Shown here: positions 44,187 through 55,424 of the stretch, piece by piece
Numbering within the stretch: the stretch's first letter is position 1
How the letters are laid out: every line of letters begins with the position of its first letter
Source: Gentiana macrophylla
Taxonomy: Eukaryota > Streptophyta > Magnoliopsida > Gentianales > Gentianaceae
Length of the DNA: 64,000 nt
Direction of reading: 5' to 3'
NCBI GenBank assembly: GCA_026214975.1
Contig: CM047815.1
Location: forward strand, 60,209,852-60,273,851
The notes under the pieces: model-generated
Databases searched by the model: none
What the model was told of the DNA's origin: nothing
Seen by the model: the letters and a program-made list of their open reading frames with translations, nothing else
Program-made: the position numbers and the translations under genes

Positions 44187-44217
44187 TGACAGTTTTTCCT
44201 TGAAAATATAATATAAA
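44187..44217 (+). repeat. Direct repeat, right copy
   Basis: Matches 39533-39571 (GGGTCAATTGACAGTTTTT; GAAAATATAATATAA). It follows a GGGTTTGGGTCGGGT segment similar to the array units further right. Confidence 0.6.
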
Positions 44218-44407
44218 AGATTGCATTTTTAAAAATAAATACAGTATTAAATCAATTCAAGCGACAAGTATAACTTCACAAAGAATTCAGGGTTCGATTT
44301 CACTAGTGAAGCAACAATAACATATTTTTTTGGTTAACCCAATTTTAGAAGGCCCAAAATAATATATAGACCGGCGCTAAATTGGACGAGATGAACGCTT
44401 CTGATGG

Positions 44408-45930
44408 GTCGAGATTGATGGGAATTTTGCTAGTCCTAGTCAGTGGCGGACGCATGATTTTATTTCAGTGGGGGCCAAATCCTCACTAAAATATGGTAGC
44501 GAAAAGTTTTCATGAAAAATTCACAAATGTTACTAAGAAAAAAGGAAATCATAAATTACAAACACTAAAAAAGAGAAAATAAAACATAAATTACAAACAC
44601 TAGAAAAAAGAAAATAATAATCGGGACGGGAAAACTTTGGGTTGGGGTCGGGACGGGTCTGAATTGATGGGAATTTCACCATGCCTAGCCAATGGCGGAT
44701 ATATGATTTTATTTCAGTGGGGGCCAAATCCTTACTAAAATATAGTAGCTAAAATTTTTCAGGAAAAATTCACAAATGTTAATAAGAAAAAGGAAAAACA
44801 TAAATTACAATCACTAAAAAGAAGAAAAATAAAACATAAATTACAAATAGTAGAAAAAAGAAAATAACAATCGGGACGGGAAATACTTCGGGTCAGGATT
44901 GATGGGAATTTTGCCAGCCCTAGTAGCGGACCCAAGATTTTATTTCAGTAGATGCCAATTCCCATTGAAATATGGTAGCAAAACATTTTCATGAATAATT
45001 CACAATTGTTAATAACAAAAGGGGAAAACATAAATTACAAACACTAAAAAAGAGAAAATAAAACATAAATTAAGAACACTAGAAAAAAGAAAATAACAAT
45101 CGGGACGGATAACTTTGGGTTGGGGTCGGGATGGGTCGGGATTGATGGGCAGTTTTCCAGGCGCAGTCGATAGCGGACCAGGATTTTATTTGAGAGAAGT
45201 AAATCCTCATTTAAAATATGGTAAAGAACGAAAACTTTTCATGAAAAATTCACAAATGTTAATAAGAAAATGGGAAAACATAAATTACAAACACTAAAAA
45301 GGAGGAAATAAAACATAAATTACAAATACTAGAAAAAGTATAGCAATCGGGATGGAAAGACTTCGGGTTGTGGTCAAGATGAGTTAGGATTGATGGGAAT
45401 TTCGCCAGCCCTCAGTGGCAGACCCAAGATTTTATTTTAGCGGGGGTCAAATCCTCACTAAAATATGGTAGCGTGCTCCCCAAAAAAACAAAAAAAACAA
45501 AAAGTAACTACTGCAGCAAAAAAATTTAATGAAAAATTCACAAATGTTAATAAGAAAAGAGGAAAACATAAATTACAAACATTAACAATGAGAAAATAAA
45601 ACATAAATTACAAACACTAAGAAGAAAAAAAAAATAACAATCAGGACAGGAAAGCTTCGGGTTGGGGTCGGGATGGGTCGGTATTGATGGGAATTTTGCC
45701 AGCCCTAATCAGTGACGGATCCAGGATTTTATGTCAATTGAGGCCAGATCCTCACTAAAATATGGTAGCGAAAATTTTTAACGAAAATTCACATATGTTA
45801 ATAAGAAAAGAGGAAAACATTAATTACAAACACTAAAAAAGAGAAAATAAATTATAAACATTTATAAAAAAAAAAACAAGAAAAAAAATATGTTGTTCTT
45901 TTAAATTGTTGGAGAAAATATAGATACAAT
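44408..45930 (+). repeat. Tandem array of about 245-bp units
   Basis: The phrase GATGGGAATTTTGCCAGCCC and its variants recur near 44415, 44660, 44904, 45144, 45395 and 45691, giving periods of about 245, 244, 240, 251 and 296. Each unit holds a CAGTGGCGGAC-like phrase, a conserved CAAATCCTCACTAAAATATG, two TACAAACACTA repeats and a G-rich segment. The longer last period comes from inserted A-rich sequence near 45480. No coding potential. Confidence 0.85.
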
Positions 45931-46022
45931 GTTTCGTAATATTATTAAAGAATTGTACTACTAATTTCATACCGAAATTTAAATAAAGGTCATGTCTTTT
46001 TCGTCATGTGGGTCCGCCCCTG
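44441..46022. mobile_element. Inverted-repeat-bounded element enclosing the array
   Basis: CAGTGGCGGACGCAT at 44441 and, inverted, CAGGGGCGGACCCAC at 46008-46022 (plus-strand GTGGGTCCGCCCCTG) match at 12 of 15 positions. Flanking octamers GTCCTAGT and GCTCTTGT agree at 5 of 8, a weak hint of an 8-bp target duplication as in hAT elements. Because every array unit carries a CAGTGGCGGA-like phrase, the left border could also be just another unit. Confidence 0.45.
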
Positions 46023-46484
46023 GCTCTTGTTTTAGGCAATACGTTATGCCATAACAAATGGTCTCAACACAGCTTTAGATTTTTTTTATCATGATGACTC
46101 TTGAACATATGTATATATAATGATCAAATATGAAAAATAGATCGAAGGGAACCTACCCCCACCCCAGTACACAGATTTCACCATTAATTCCCATTAGCGG
46201 GCAAATTGAATAGATCGAAGGGAACCTAGCTATTCAACATTGCTTAATTTGATCTCCAAACAAATCAAACCATTAATTCAAGCAGCGCCGCTAATTCTTT
46301 ATTAGCAGTATAATTAACCTTAATTTGCAGAGGTAGAGAGAGAGCTGTTATACATAACAAACTCTCACCAGAACAATATTCTATTTCTACGACATTGTAC
46401 TGTTACCAACATATTACAGCTATACATTAATATTCTCTCTCCCACACACAAACGTTTCTCAAAACTAACCTCAATTCTCTCAAT
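46023..46484. other. IPT upstream region
   Basis: No ORF. The phrase AGATCGAAGGGAACCTA occurs twice (about 46139 and 46211) as a short direct repeat. This is the presumed IPT promoter, about 460 bases between the array element and the gene. Confidence 0.5.
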
Positions 46485-46562
46485 ATGTTTTATATAAATT
46501 TCATGCTTTACTTTAACATCATATTCTTGTTGCCTTCCTTTTCGTTAATATATCCCATATGA
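46485..46562 (+). promoter_or_regulatory. Upstream ORF overlapping the IPT start codon
   Basis: A 25-codon ORF (ATG at 46485, reading MFYINFMLYFNII onward) ends at TGA 46560-46562. This stop shares the bases TG with the IPT start ATG at 46559, in an ATGA overlap. If the transcript begins upstream of 46485 it would affect IPT translation. A TATA-like TATATAAA lies inside it at 46491-46498; if that is the true TATA box, the uORF is not transcribed. The sequence cannot decide between these. Confidence 0.4.
46491..46498 (+). promoter_or_regulatory. Candidate TATA box of IPT
   Basis: TATATAAA lies 61 bases before the IPT ATG, which would give a leader of about 30 bases. CT-rich sequence (ATTCTCTCTCCCACACAC) lies about 55 bases further upstream. 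Moderate support only, as AT-rich flanks give many such matches. Confidence 0.4.
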
Positions 46563-47593
46563 AAACATTGTTCTCAACACCCTCATTTTACACAAATAGT
46601 GTTTCATTTAGTTCCATTAATGCCCACATCTTCTTCAAGAATCTCTCTTCTTTTACCAGTAAACCCATCAAACCGTTAATGGCAGCAGCAACGAGTAATC
46701 GCCGACGACAGAAAAAGGTTATTGTCATAATGGGTCCCACTGGATCAGGTAAGTCTAAGCTTTCTATTGAGTTAGCAACTCGGTTTTTTCAAGACTCGGA
46801 AATCATCAACTCGGATAAAATTCAAGTCTACCGCGGATTGGATACGACCACCAATAAAATCCCAAGGCATGACCGTCGTGGCGTTCCACACCATTTTCTC
46901 GGTGAGTTTGACCCGGACACTGAGTTCACACCTGCAGATTTCCGTTTGTTGGGTTCACTCACCATTGCCGAGATAACTTCCCGGAGGAAATTGCCCTTCA
47001 TTGTTGGTGGGTCAAATTCTTTCATCTACTCCCTTCTAGCAAAAACATTCAATCCCAACACGGATGTATTCCACGAGTCAAAAGATATTAACTCTGTGTG
47101 CAATGATCTTCGGTACAGCTGCTGTTTTCTCTGGGTGGACGTTTCATTGCCGGTTCTTAATCAGTATTTGGACAACCGAGTTGATGAGATGCTAGACTCA
47201 GGGATGTTCGACGAGTTGGCCGAGTATTTCGAGTCGGAAGGGTACGATGATGACACGTCAGACGTATTGAGCTGCCCGACTGGATTGATGAAAGCAATCG
47301 GAGTGCCGGAGTTCCAACGGTTTTTCAAACGAAACGGTGACTTGGAGGAGAGAATATTGTATGAGGAGGCGGTGAATGCGATCAAGGAGAACACGCGTCA
47401 GTTAGCGAAAAGGCAGCTTGGGAAGATCCTACGGTTGAGAGATGCTGGGTGGGACCTACAAAATATCGATGCCACGGAGGCGTTCAGAGCTGTAATGATG
47501 ACGTCAGCTACCGGCCGGAATGTATCGGAAATTTGGGAAAAACAGGTAGTGGAACCAAGCGTGAAGATTGTGAAGCAGTTTTTGATGGAGTAG
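46559..47593 (+). CDS. IPT1: Adenylate isopentenyltransferase, plastid type, IPT1 clade
   Basis: Catalyses the first step of cytokinin synthesis: transfer of the dimethylallyl group from DMAPP to ATP or ADP, giving isopentenyladenosine phosphates. Intronless, 344 codons, usual for plant ATP/ADP-type IPTs. Residues 1-45 are rich in Ser, Thr and Phe with few acidic residues, like a chloroplast transit peptide. The P-loop GPTGSGKS is at 59-66, NSDKIQVY (conserved Asp86) at 84-91, GVPHH at 108-112 and GGSNS at 150-154. The end (DAGWDLQNIDATEAF; VEPSVKIVKQFL) matches Arabidopsis IPT1 rather than IPT3 or IPT5. Met41 is a possible internal start that would remove the transit peptide; Met1 is preferred. 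No frameshift or lost catalytic residue seen. It is the only clearly intact host gene in the window. The exact orthologue is uncertain because IPT1, 4, 6 and 8 share this clade. Confidence 0.95.
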   Translation: MKTLFSTPSFYTNSVSFSSINAHIFFKNLSSFTSKPIKPLMAAATSNRRRQKKVIVIMGPTGSGKSKLSIELATRFFQDSEIINSDKIQVYRGLDTTTNKIPRHDRRGVPHHFLGEFDPDTEFTPADFRLLGSLTIAEITSRRKLPFIVGGSNSFIYSLLAKTFNPNTDVFHESKDINSVCNDLRYSCCFLWVDVSLPVLNQYLDNRVDEMLDSGMFDELAEYFESEGYDDDTSDVLSCPTGLMKAIGVPEFQRFFKRNGDLEERILYEEAVNAIKENTRQLAKRQLGKILRLRDAGWDLQNIDATEAFRAVMMTSATGRNVSEIWEKQVVEPSVKIVKQFLME

Positions 47594-47748
47594 GTTTGCC
47601 AGCTGTTAGCTTTCAAAAACTCAACTTCCGGCCTTTTTTTTTTTTAATTTATTTTTTTTAATTTTATTTATTCTCTTGTTTGTTTCTTCTAATTTTGGCC
47701 CTTTTGCGTGAAAAGAAAAGAAAAGTTGCATAAAAGGTTAAGGTCATT

Positions 47749-47912
47749 GGACGCGGATCCTCTATGGTATACATTGTGATGTGTATGGTGCTGAGCAGAG
47801 TGAAGCAAATTGAAAAAATATATATATATTTCGACGAATCTGTCAAAATTTTTGACGGGAATGTTGTACAGCACCTTGCACCTTACTATGTGTACCGTAG
47901 GGGATCCGTTCC
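47749..47912. mobile_element. Hairpin MITE downstream of IPT
   Basis: 47749-47796 (GGACGCGGATCCTCTATGG...) is the inverted, imperfect partner of 47863-47912 (...CCGTAGGGGATCCGTTCC). Together they make a stem of about 48 bases around a 66-base loop. The loop contains the smaller inverted repeat GTCAAAATTTTTGAC. No coding capacity. It lies about 155 bases after the IPT stop, so it may fall in or near the 3' untranslated region. Confidence 0.7.
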
Positions 47913-49279
47913 ATAAGGTCATTTGGAGGATATGATAATGAGTGACCAAATTTTGGACTACTTTTAACATATATGATGGACAGACGGTTTAAAACTGCTG
48001 TATTTTTTTTGGACAGTGATTTAGACACAGATTTTGTGCACAGAAATTATCCACACAACATTTTATAACCACACATTTTAACACTTAAAAAGAAAACAAA
48101 ATAATACAAAAATTATGGACCACACAATCAAAAAATTCGGGGCATAAGGGTACCGAACCTCGGTGCCAAAAGCATTTTCCATTTTTTTCCATTACTTTGC
48201 TGAGGACCGTCCCTTTTTTTTTATTCTTCTCAAAACCGAATAATTTATTAAAAATGCGTAAAATTGTACAAAAGAAAAAATTTTACAAACCGTACATCAG
48301 TTCTGTCTAAAGTAAAAAGTCAAATTAAGACCATGTCAGTCTAAGCTGTCTTGCCCTCCGTATTGCTTCAAAAACAAAGATATTCTTCGGCGCGCCTGCG
48401 CTGTGTGGGTGGCAGATTTCTTATTACGCCAGTACCAAATATGGACTGTCGCGTTTTTTATTTGGCATTCATGACAATTTAGCCATAAAAATACTATAAT
48501 ACCCCTTTAACATTGCATCAAATTTTGCATTCACTCTTCTAATTTATAGCAAGCAGTTAATGTAAACAGATAGTAGTGGATACGCAAGTATGAACCCACA
48601 AAATTCTGAGATTTCAAACCCACATCAATTCTTTATAAAGCCCGGTTCATATCATTTTTCCACTTTCGATCACACAAAGAAGTGAAATTTTTTAAAGTAG
48701 TATAATCCACTACTTGAATGGATGGAAGATCAAATTCTGAGTAAGATGACCAATCCAGTGAATCGGTTGAACCTAAGACATAAATAGTTGTTCACTTTTG
48801 CCTTTTTGTTTACGAATGTCTTGCTGTGAGAAGAAAATGGATCACTGATTTATTAGTAATATGAATCTGCGTCCCAATTTATGGTTCAAGTGAAGTGGCT
48901 TCAAAAGCAGGAGAAGGATAGTAAGTGAAGAATCCACTAATTATTTAGTGGATTTTTCTCAACAATTTTTTTTTAAAGTGGATTTGCTATATTGACAGAT
49001 AAGGAGATGTCCCAATTTTTTTCTCAACAAAATTTGACAACAGCAGACTGTGAACTGATGACGTGTAGTCTCTTGTCTGCCGTTGATTCAAATCCGCTAT
49101 GTTTTTACGCAATTGAAATATGGGTTCAAATAAGGTTTAATCGAGTGGAATCAACGGCAGAATAAATATTGTTAGGATCATATTCACTAATTATTTTGTG
49201 GATCCATTAATCATTCTCTGGATTTAGGATCTTCACATAACATAATAAATAAAATACAAGAGGGGTTAATCATTCTCTG
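47913..49279. other. Intergenic sequence
   Basis: No gene supported. It is AT-rich with several TTTTTT runs. The phrase CATTCTCTGGATTTAGGATC is repeated at 49213 and 49271, foreshadowing the large duplication that starts at 49280. Confidence 0.5.
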
Positions 49280-50960
49280 GATTTAGGATCTTCACACAAC
49301 ATAAAATGATTTAGGAGATCCACTAATCATTATGGCGAATTTTATCTTGATCCTGCTACAAATGTAATTTGGTTATTCAGAATAAATATAAAATTAGATA
49401 AGTAAGTATATGTTGTGCGGAAACACCCGAAACGAAAGTAAAGCACAGCAGAATGTAAATGGAAGAACAAGAACACAGATTTAACGTGGTTCGGCTAATT
49501 CGCCTACATCCACACGGAAAGCTTGACAATTTTAGATTATAGAAAAATTTACACACACAAATTTATCTCTCAGCATCCTCACTTTGTACTGAAGCTAATA
49601 TTTAACTGAAAATGGGATGAGATTACAATGAGGATTGGGGTGGTTTATATAGGAGAAGATGTTGTCATATTTTCTTCCTTAAGACATCTTCCTAGCAACC
49701 ATGGGAGACTTTTTTCAACAGCTACCATTTTGAATAGTTAGCCACCAATTGAATAGCTAACACATGCTTGAAATGAACCACAATTCCAGTAGTATATAGT
49801 GTTGATAATTACATAAAAAAAATATGAGTAAAATGTGAAAAAGGACAAAAAAAAATAAAAATAGTAATTGGTATTTAATCCGGTGGAATTGTTTTTTGCG
49901 TTTTTTTTTGTTGATAATGACTACTTATCAACTTAATAGGACGTTAAGGACGGACTAACAAATTATTTGATAATAAGGACTAATTAGTTTTTAATAGACT
50001 AATTTAGTTGTGAAATTTTATTATGGTCCCTAATAAAACACACAAGTACCACAATGTGTAAAATATAAATGCCATTAATTTACATTTTTACCCTTCTTAT
50101 AAGGATTTTCATTGATAATTTGGGGTAATTTGGTAAGGTTTCAAAGTTTTTTTTATCTTTTTTATCAATTAAAATTTAATAGTGTCCTAAATGCCTATTA
50201 TTTTACTTTTTATGTCCTTTTGGGCAACATTAAGGATAAATTTGTTTTCCACTGGATTTTTTTGGCCTTATTTTATTACGTTTTACTTAACTTCCTTCTC
50301 AAAAAAAAAAAAAAACAAATCCGTCGTTGATGGTATCAAGACTGGTATTTTACGATTTGTCTGTAAAATTTGATGGTGTTTACTTACAAAATCCCGGCAT
50401 TCTCCAAATCCACTGTTTTAGATCATCGAATGCACAATTGTATTCAAATCCTTCGTTGAAGATAAGAAATTCCTCTGTTGAAGATGATCAATTCCACTGT
50501 TGAAGATCATCAAATCCATTGAAGATGAGAAATTCCACCGTTGAAAATCATCAAATCCATAATTGTATTCAAATCCGTTGTTGAAGATAATCAATTCCAT
50601 TGTTGAAGATCATCAAATCTGCTGTGTTCTTAGTTGTGCAATTGCAAATCAGAGATCATCCCCCAATTTTCCAATCCACTGTTATTTTGGATCTGTGTAT
50701 ATAATTGTAGAATTGGTCTTTTTACAATTCACCCAAAAAAAAATGCAGATAAACCCATTCTCCATGATCTCTCTTAATTATTACGCTGCAAAATAATCTT
50801 CACACAAAGAGGAATGAGTTTGACAGATGAGTAAGGAAATATAATGCTTTGAAATCTTTTGAGATTTTGTCCCCAATTTAGGGCTTGAATCCTTGATGTA
50901 ACAAATTTTCCTGGATTAATTTTTTTTTTAAGGAGATTGTCGTGGATTCCATGGAATTAG
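49280..50960 (+). repeat. 1.7-kb direct duplication, copy 1
   Basis: Matches 51239-52923 over its full length, offset 1959. It starts GATTTAGGATCTTCACACAA and ends GGAATTAG. It includes an LTR-like phrase (AACGTGGTTCGGC...TTCGCCTACATC) near 49485 and a degenerate minisatellite at 50430-50620 built on TTGAAGATCATCAAATCC. The short open frames here recur in both copies but have no protein-like features. Confidence 0.9.
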
Positions 50961-51084
50961 CTTCAAAACAAAGCAGGTTTCACTGAATTATAAAAAATAG
51001 GGGGAATGAGGGAGAAGGACAAAAATATTTCATCAATTAAGTAGAAGGACAGTCTTTTGAAACTTTTGCATAAAGGACAAAACT

Positions 51085-51240
51085 ATTTATCCACTATCGA
51101 AATTCACTTGTGTTGAAATTCATTATTTTAAATTCCTTTGCCGAAATTCATTGTCGAAATTCACTAATTTTCAAAATTCATTGTCGGGATTCACTGATTT
51201 TCGGGATTCACTGTCAAAATTCACTATCGAAATTCACTGA
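51085..51240 (+). repeat. Minisatellite of about 20-bp units
   Basis: Units such as CGAAATTCACTGTC, CGGGATTCACTGATTTT and CAAAATTCACTATC repeat about eight times and end where copy 2 of the 1.7-kb duplication starts. Confidence 0.75.
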
Positions 51241-52923
51241 TTTAGGATCTTCACACAACATAAAATGATTTAGGAGATCCACTAATCATTATGGCGAATT
51301 TTATCTTGATCCTGCTACAAATGTAATTTGGTTATTCAGAATAAATATAAAATTAGATAAGTAAGTATATGTTGTGCGGAAACACCCGAAACGAAAGTAA
51401 AGCACAGCAGATCAATGTAAATGGAAGAACAAGAACACAGATTTAACGTGGTTCGGCAATTCGCCTACATCTACCGGAAACAGCAATTTTCAGATTATAG
51501 AAAAATTTACACACACAAATTTATCTCTCAGCATCCTCACTTTGTACTGAAGCTAATATTTAACTGAAAATGGGATGAGATTACAATGAAGATTGGGGTG
51601 GTTTATATAGGAGAAGATGTTGTCATATTTTCTTTCGTAAGACATCTTCCTAGCAACCATGGGAGACTTTTTTCAACAGCTACCATTTGAATAGTTAGCC
51701 ACCAATTGAATAGCTAACACACATGCTTGAAATGAAACACAATTCCAGTAGTATATAGTGTTGATAATTACATAAAAAAAATATGAGTAAAATGTGAAAA
51801 AGGACCAAAAAAAAAAAAAATAGTAATTGGTATTTAATCCAGTGGAATTGTTTTTTGGGTTTTTTGTTGATAAGGACTACTTATCAACTTAATAGGGCGT
51901 TAAGGACGGACTAACAAATTATTTGGTAATAAGGACTAATTAGTTTTTAATAGACTAATTTAGTTGATGTAAATTTTATTATGGTCCTAATAAAACACAC
52001 AGAGGCACCAGTGTAAAATATAAAATGTCATTAATTTACATTTTTACCCTTCTTATAAGGATCTTCATTGGTAATTTGGGTAATTTGGTAAGGTTTCAAA
52101 GTTTTTGTCCTTTTTATCAATTAAAATTTAATAGTGTCCTAAATGCCTATTATTTTACTTTTTATGTCCTTTTGGGCAACATTAAGGATAAATTTATATT
52201 CCACTGGATTTTTTTGCCCTTATTTTATTACGTTTTACTTAACTTCCTTCTCAAAAAAAAAAAAAAAAAAAAAAACAAATCCGTCGTTGATGGTATCAAG
52301 ACTAGTATTTTACAATTTGTCTGTAAAATTTGATGGTGTTTACTTACAAAATCCCGGCATTCTCCAAATCCACTGTTTTAGATCATCGAATGCACAATTG
52401 TATTCAAATCCGTCGTTGAAGATAAGAAATTCCTCTGTTGAAGATGATCATTTCCACTGTTGAAGATCATCAAATCCATTGAAGATGAGAAATTCCACCG
52501 TTGAAAATCATCAAATCCATAATTGTATTCAAATCCGTTGTTGAAGATAATCAATTCCATTGTTGAAGATCATCAAATCTGCTGTGTTCTTAGTTGTGCA
52601 ATTGCAAATCAGAGATCATCCCCCAATTTTCCAATCCACTGTTATTTTGGATCTGTGTATATAATTGTAGAATTGGTCTTTTTACAATTCACCCAAAAAA
52701 AAAAAAAATGCAGATAAACCCATTCTCCATGATCTCTCTTAATTATTACGCTGCAAAATAATCTTCACACAAAGAGGAATGAGTTTGACAGATGAGTAAG
52801 GAAATATAATGCTTTGAAATCTTTTGAGATTTTGTCCCCAATTTAGGGCTTGAATCCTTGATGTAACAAATTGTCCTGGATTAATTTTTTTTAAGGAGAT
52901 TGTCGTGGATTCCATTGAATTAG
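51239..52923 (+). repeat. 1.7-kb direct duplication, copy 2
   Basis: Partner of 49280-50960. Differences are mainly lengths of A and T runs and small GC-containing patches. Its natural continuation (CTTCAAAACAAAGCAGG) is displaced to 53473. Confidence 0.9.
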
Positions 52924-53472
52924 GATGACAGTTTCAAATTTCCTATTTAACACAAATTAAGGATATTCTAGTACATTTATAACTCTTTTTGTCCTTAATG
53001 ATATACTATTTCTATTTCCTCTGTCATTTTTTCCTATTTCTCTAGTTATTTTGTCCATCAAACTCACTTTCTCAAAAAATATTTTTGTCATAATAAAATA
53101 TATGCATAGCAAAAATACAAACACATTTTTTTCACCATTAATCTTTATAAGATCATATGAATCTATATCTCTAATCAATGGTATATAAATTTGTTGCGTA
53201 TTTTATTGTACATATTTTGTTGTGATATTATCACTACTAATATACATATATATTTTTTTAATAAATTTTATTGATGGAATAAGTATAATATGATGTATCA
53301 GCAGGGCCATAAAAATGTTAGAGAATTGTAATAATAAAAAATGACATCTTTAATTTGGAGAATTTGTTTGAATTATAATGATAAAAAAATGCCATTTTTA
53401 ATTTGGAAAATTTGTTCCAAGTGCCGATTTTATTGCAATCCAGAACAAAGGACCATTTGTTAGTAGTCTTTG
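52924..53472. mobile_element. 549-bp insertion in copy 2
   Basis: In copy 1, GGAATTAG is followed at once by CTTCAAAACAAAGCAGG. In copy 2 these are 549 bases apart. The inserted block is AT-rich with no ORF. No clear terminal repeats or target duplication were found, so its class is unknown; loss from copy 1 is the alternative. Confidence 0.55.
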
Positions 53473-53511
53473 CTTCAAAACAAAGCAGGTTTCACTGAAT
53501 TATAAAAAATA

Positions 53512-54199
53512 TATATAATTAGTCTTGTTTGATGTGTAGAATAATAGATGCGACAGCATACAAAACTACCGGTTTGTCATTGTCCCAAGCAACTTCGATA
53601 GTTCTGAAAAAATTTGTGGATGTTTCTCACCCATAATGTGAGATATATAAACATTATCAATGCCTATATTAACCACTTTTGTTGAACATCTTTGAGATTA
53701 TCTTAAGCCAATATTGACTTATATCTTGGTTATACAAGATCTATCAAGTGGGAGCAATTGTAATGGTTTTAAAATAAAAGTCATTTAATATTCATTTAAT
53801 TTATTTGGATGTAATCTGTATTTTTCTTGTAAAGTAATAGCTTTGAAATAGATTTTAAAAAGTTTGACTCCATCCAGTTGAACTACATATGCCAATCTAG
53901 ACTCCTATCAATTTGAACAAAAATATTTGATTGATTAAAAATTTAAACAAGTTATTTTTTGTGGACATTTTTTTATGTTCACGTTAATTTTATCATTTTT
54001 ATTTTATTTTTTAGTTCAGATTTTGTTTCAATATTTTGATTTTGTTTTTTTAATTTATAATGAAGCTACTACGGGGGTTGACTTCAGAATTTCAAAAGGT
54101 CGCTACATTGCTTTGATATACTTAACATTTATCCGCATATTTATCCACTTGATCTTGGTATAACACTTGTGTTGAGGATTACAAAGCACACCTTATCCT
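53512..54199. other. AT-rich intergenic sequence
   Basis: No gene seen. Base composition changes sharply to GC-richer sequence near 54230-54330, where the Tat element begins. Confidence 0.5.
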
Positions 54200-54792
54200 A
54201 CGGAGATAAATTTTAAACGGAATTGTTTTGTCCTAAAAACCATTCATCTCCCACCTCTTGTTGTGGTTTACACCCTATCAGATCTAACAATAAAGTAGTG
54301 TATATGCATATGTTTCATGTCATTACAACGAGAATGAAACCTAATCAACACTCACGATACGCCAAACCCGTAAAAGAGCCCTTGAGATCCACACTGGGAC
54401 GCACACATAGCCTGATAATGGATAAGGTCCTCGGCCAACTAGTCTCGCACCGACATAATCCGGACCGAGCGGGTACAATCCGACCGCACTAAAGCCATTA
54501 CGATCCATATCATTGGCCAGGCCACAGTGTCGATCAACAAGCCTTCAACCCGCCTCACTGTCGATATGAAGTACTGGGGCGGTCAATCTACCTCCAGCTC
54601 TCGATCGCCGGCTCGGGCCAAGCCCGCTCAACCGAGGAACAGGGTTCAGACATGACGGTTACAAGACGAAGAAATTAGCAAATGGCTAAGTGTCGAGCCC
54701 TCTGAGGCCGCCTCGACAGCCGTATAGATTAATTATGTCACATTATACTTTATTATGTCTTATCATTTCTTAATTACCGTCTTTAACAGCCC

Positions 54793-54803
54793 GCGCCTAT
54801 AAA
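54793..54803 (+). promoter_or_regulatory. Tat LTR TATA box
   Basis: GCCTATAAATAGC lies in a GC-rich LTR-like region and is followed by CATTCGACATCTTACATCAT. The LTR probably ends near 55104, where TTTTTACA is followed by GTGGCTCCGGC, a poor but possible PBS. Confidence 0.5.
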
Positions 54804-55424
54804 TAGCAGCACAATGTAACTCATTCGACATCTTACATCATATATTCTAATACACAAAAGCAGAAACTCTGTAAATTTGTCAACAGCGAGCTCGCCACTT
54901 TCATACTTTAATGCCGCCTTCATACCTTCTTAAGTGCCGCCGTGCACCACCGGTAAAATCTCACATAATGCATGATATCCATCGCATAAATCACTCGCAA
55001 CCGCTCCTGGTAATTCCGGCATTATCAGTAGACTCCGTTACCGGGAACTTCCGCTATGTAGAATTTTCCTGCCCAAAACGCCACCCAAAAAGCATTTTTA
55101 CAGTGGCTCCGGCAGGAAAACCACCTCTTTTTGGTTTTCCGGCGAGTTAAAGCCTCCAGATTTTCAGTTTCTAGCTCAAAAACCCACAAATCTACTTCAG
55201 GATTACCAGGATCAGTATTGATTCAACAAATCTTTGCTGGAATCTCCCATGTTTCTATTAGGTTTGACTAATCCGACGTAGATTCTTCAGGTTTGCTGTA
55301 AGTTCTTCAGATTTTCAACAATGTTCTTGGCAAATTCTTCATCAACTCCATCATACTCTCCGGGATTTCAATTCTCATATCTGCATTGTCATATTGAGTA
55401 TTCGACAAGATTCATATCACATCA

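Noticed and set aside
47161..47616. Minus-strand and alternative-frame ORFs within IPT
   Set aside because: Shadows of the intact IPT coding frame.
50112..52463. Pairs of ORFs in both copies of the 1.7-kb duplication
   Set aside because: AT-rich, partly poly-Lys from A runs, not conserved in frame between copies.
54223..54492. Short ORF at the start of the Tat element
   Set aside because: It lies in LTR-like DNA upstream of the TATA box; no domain.
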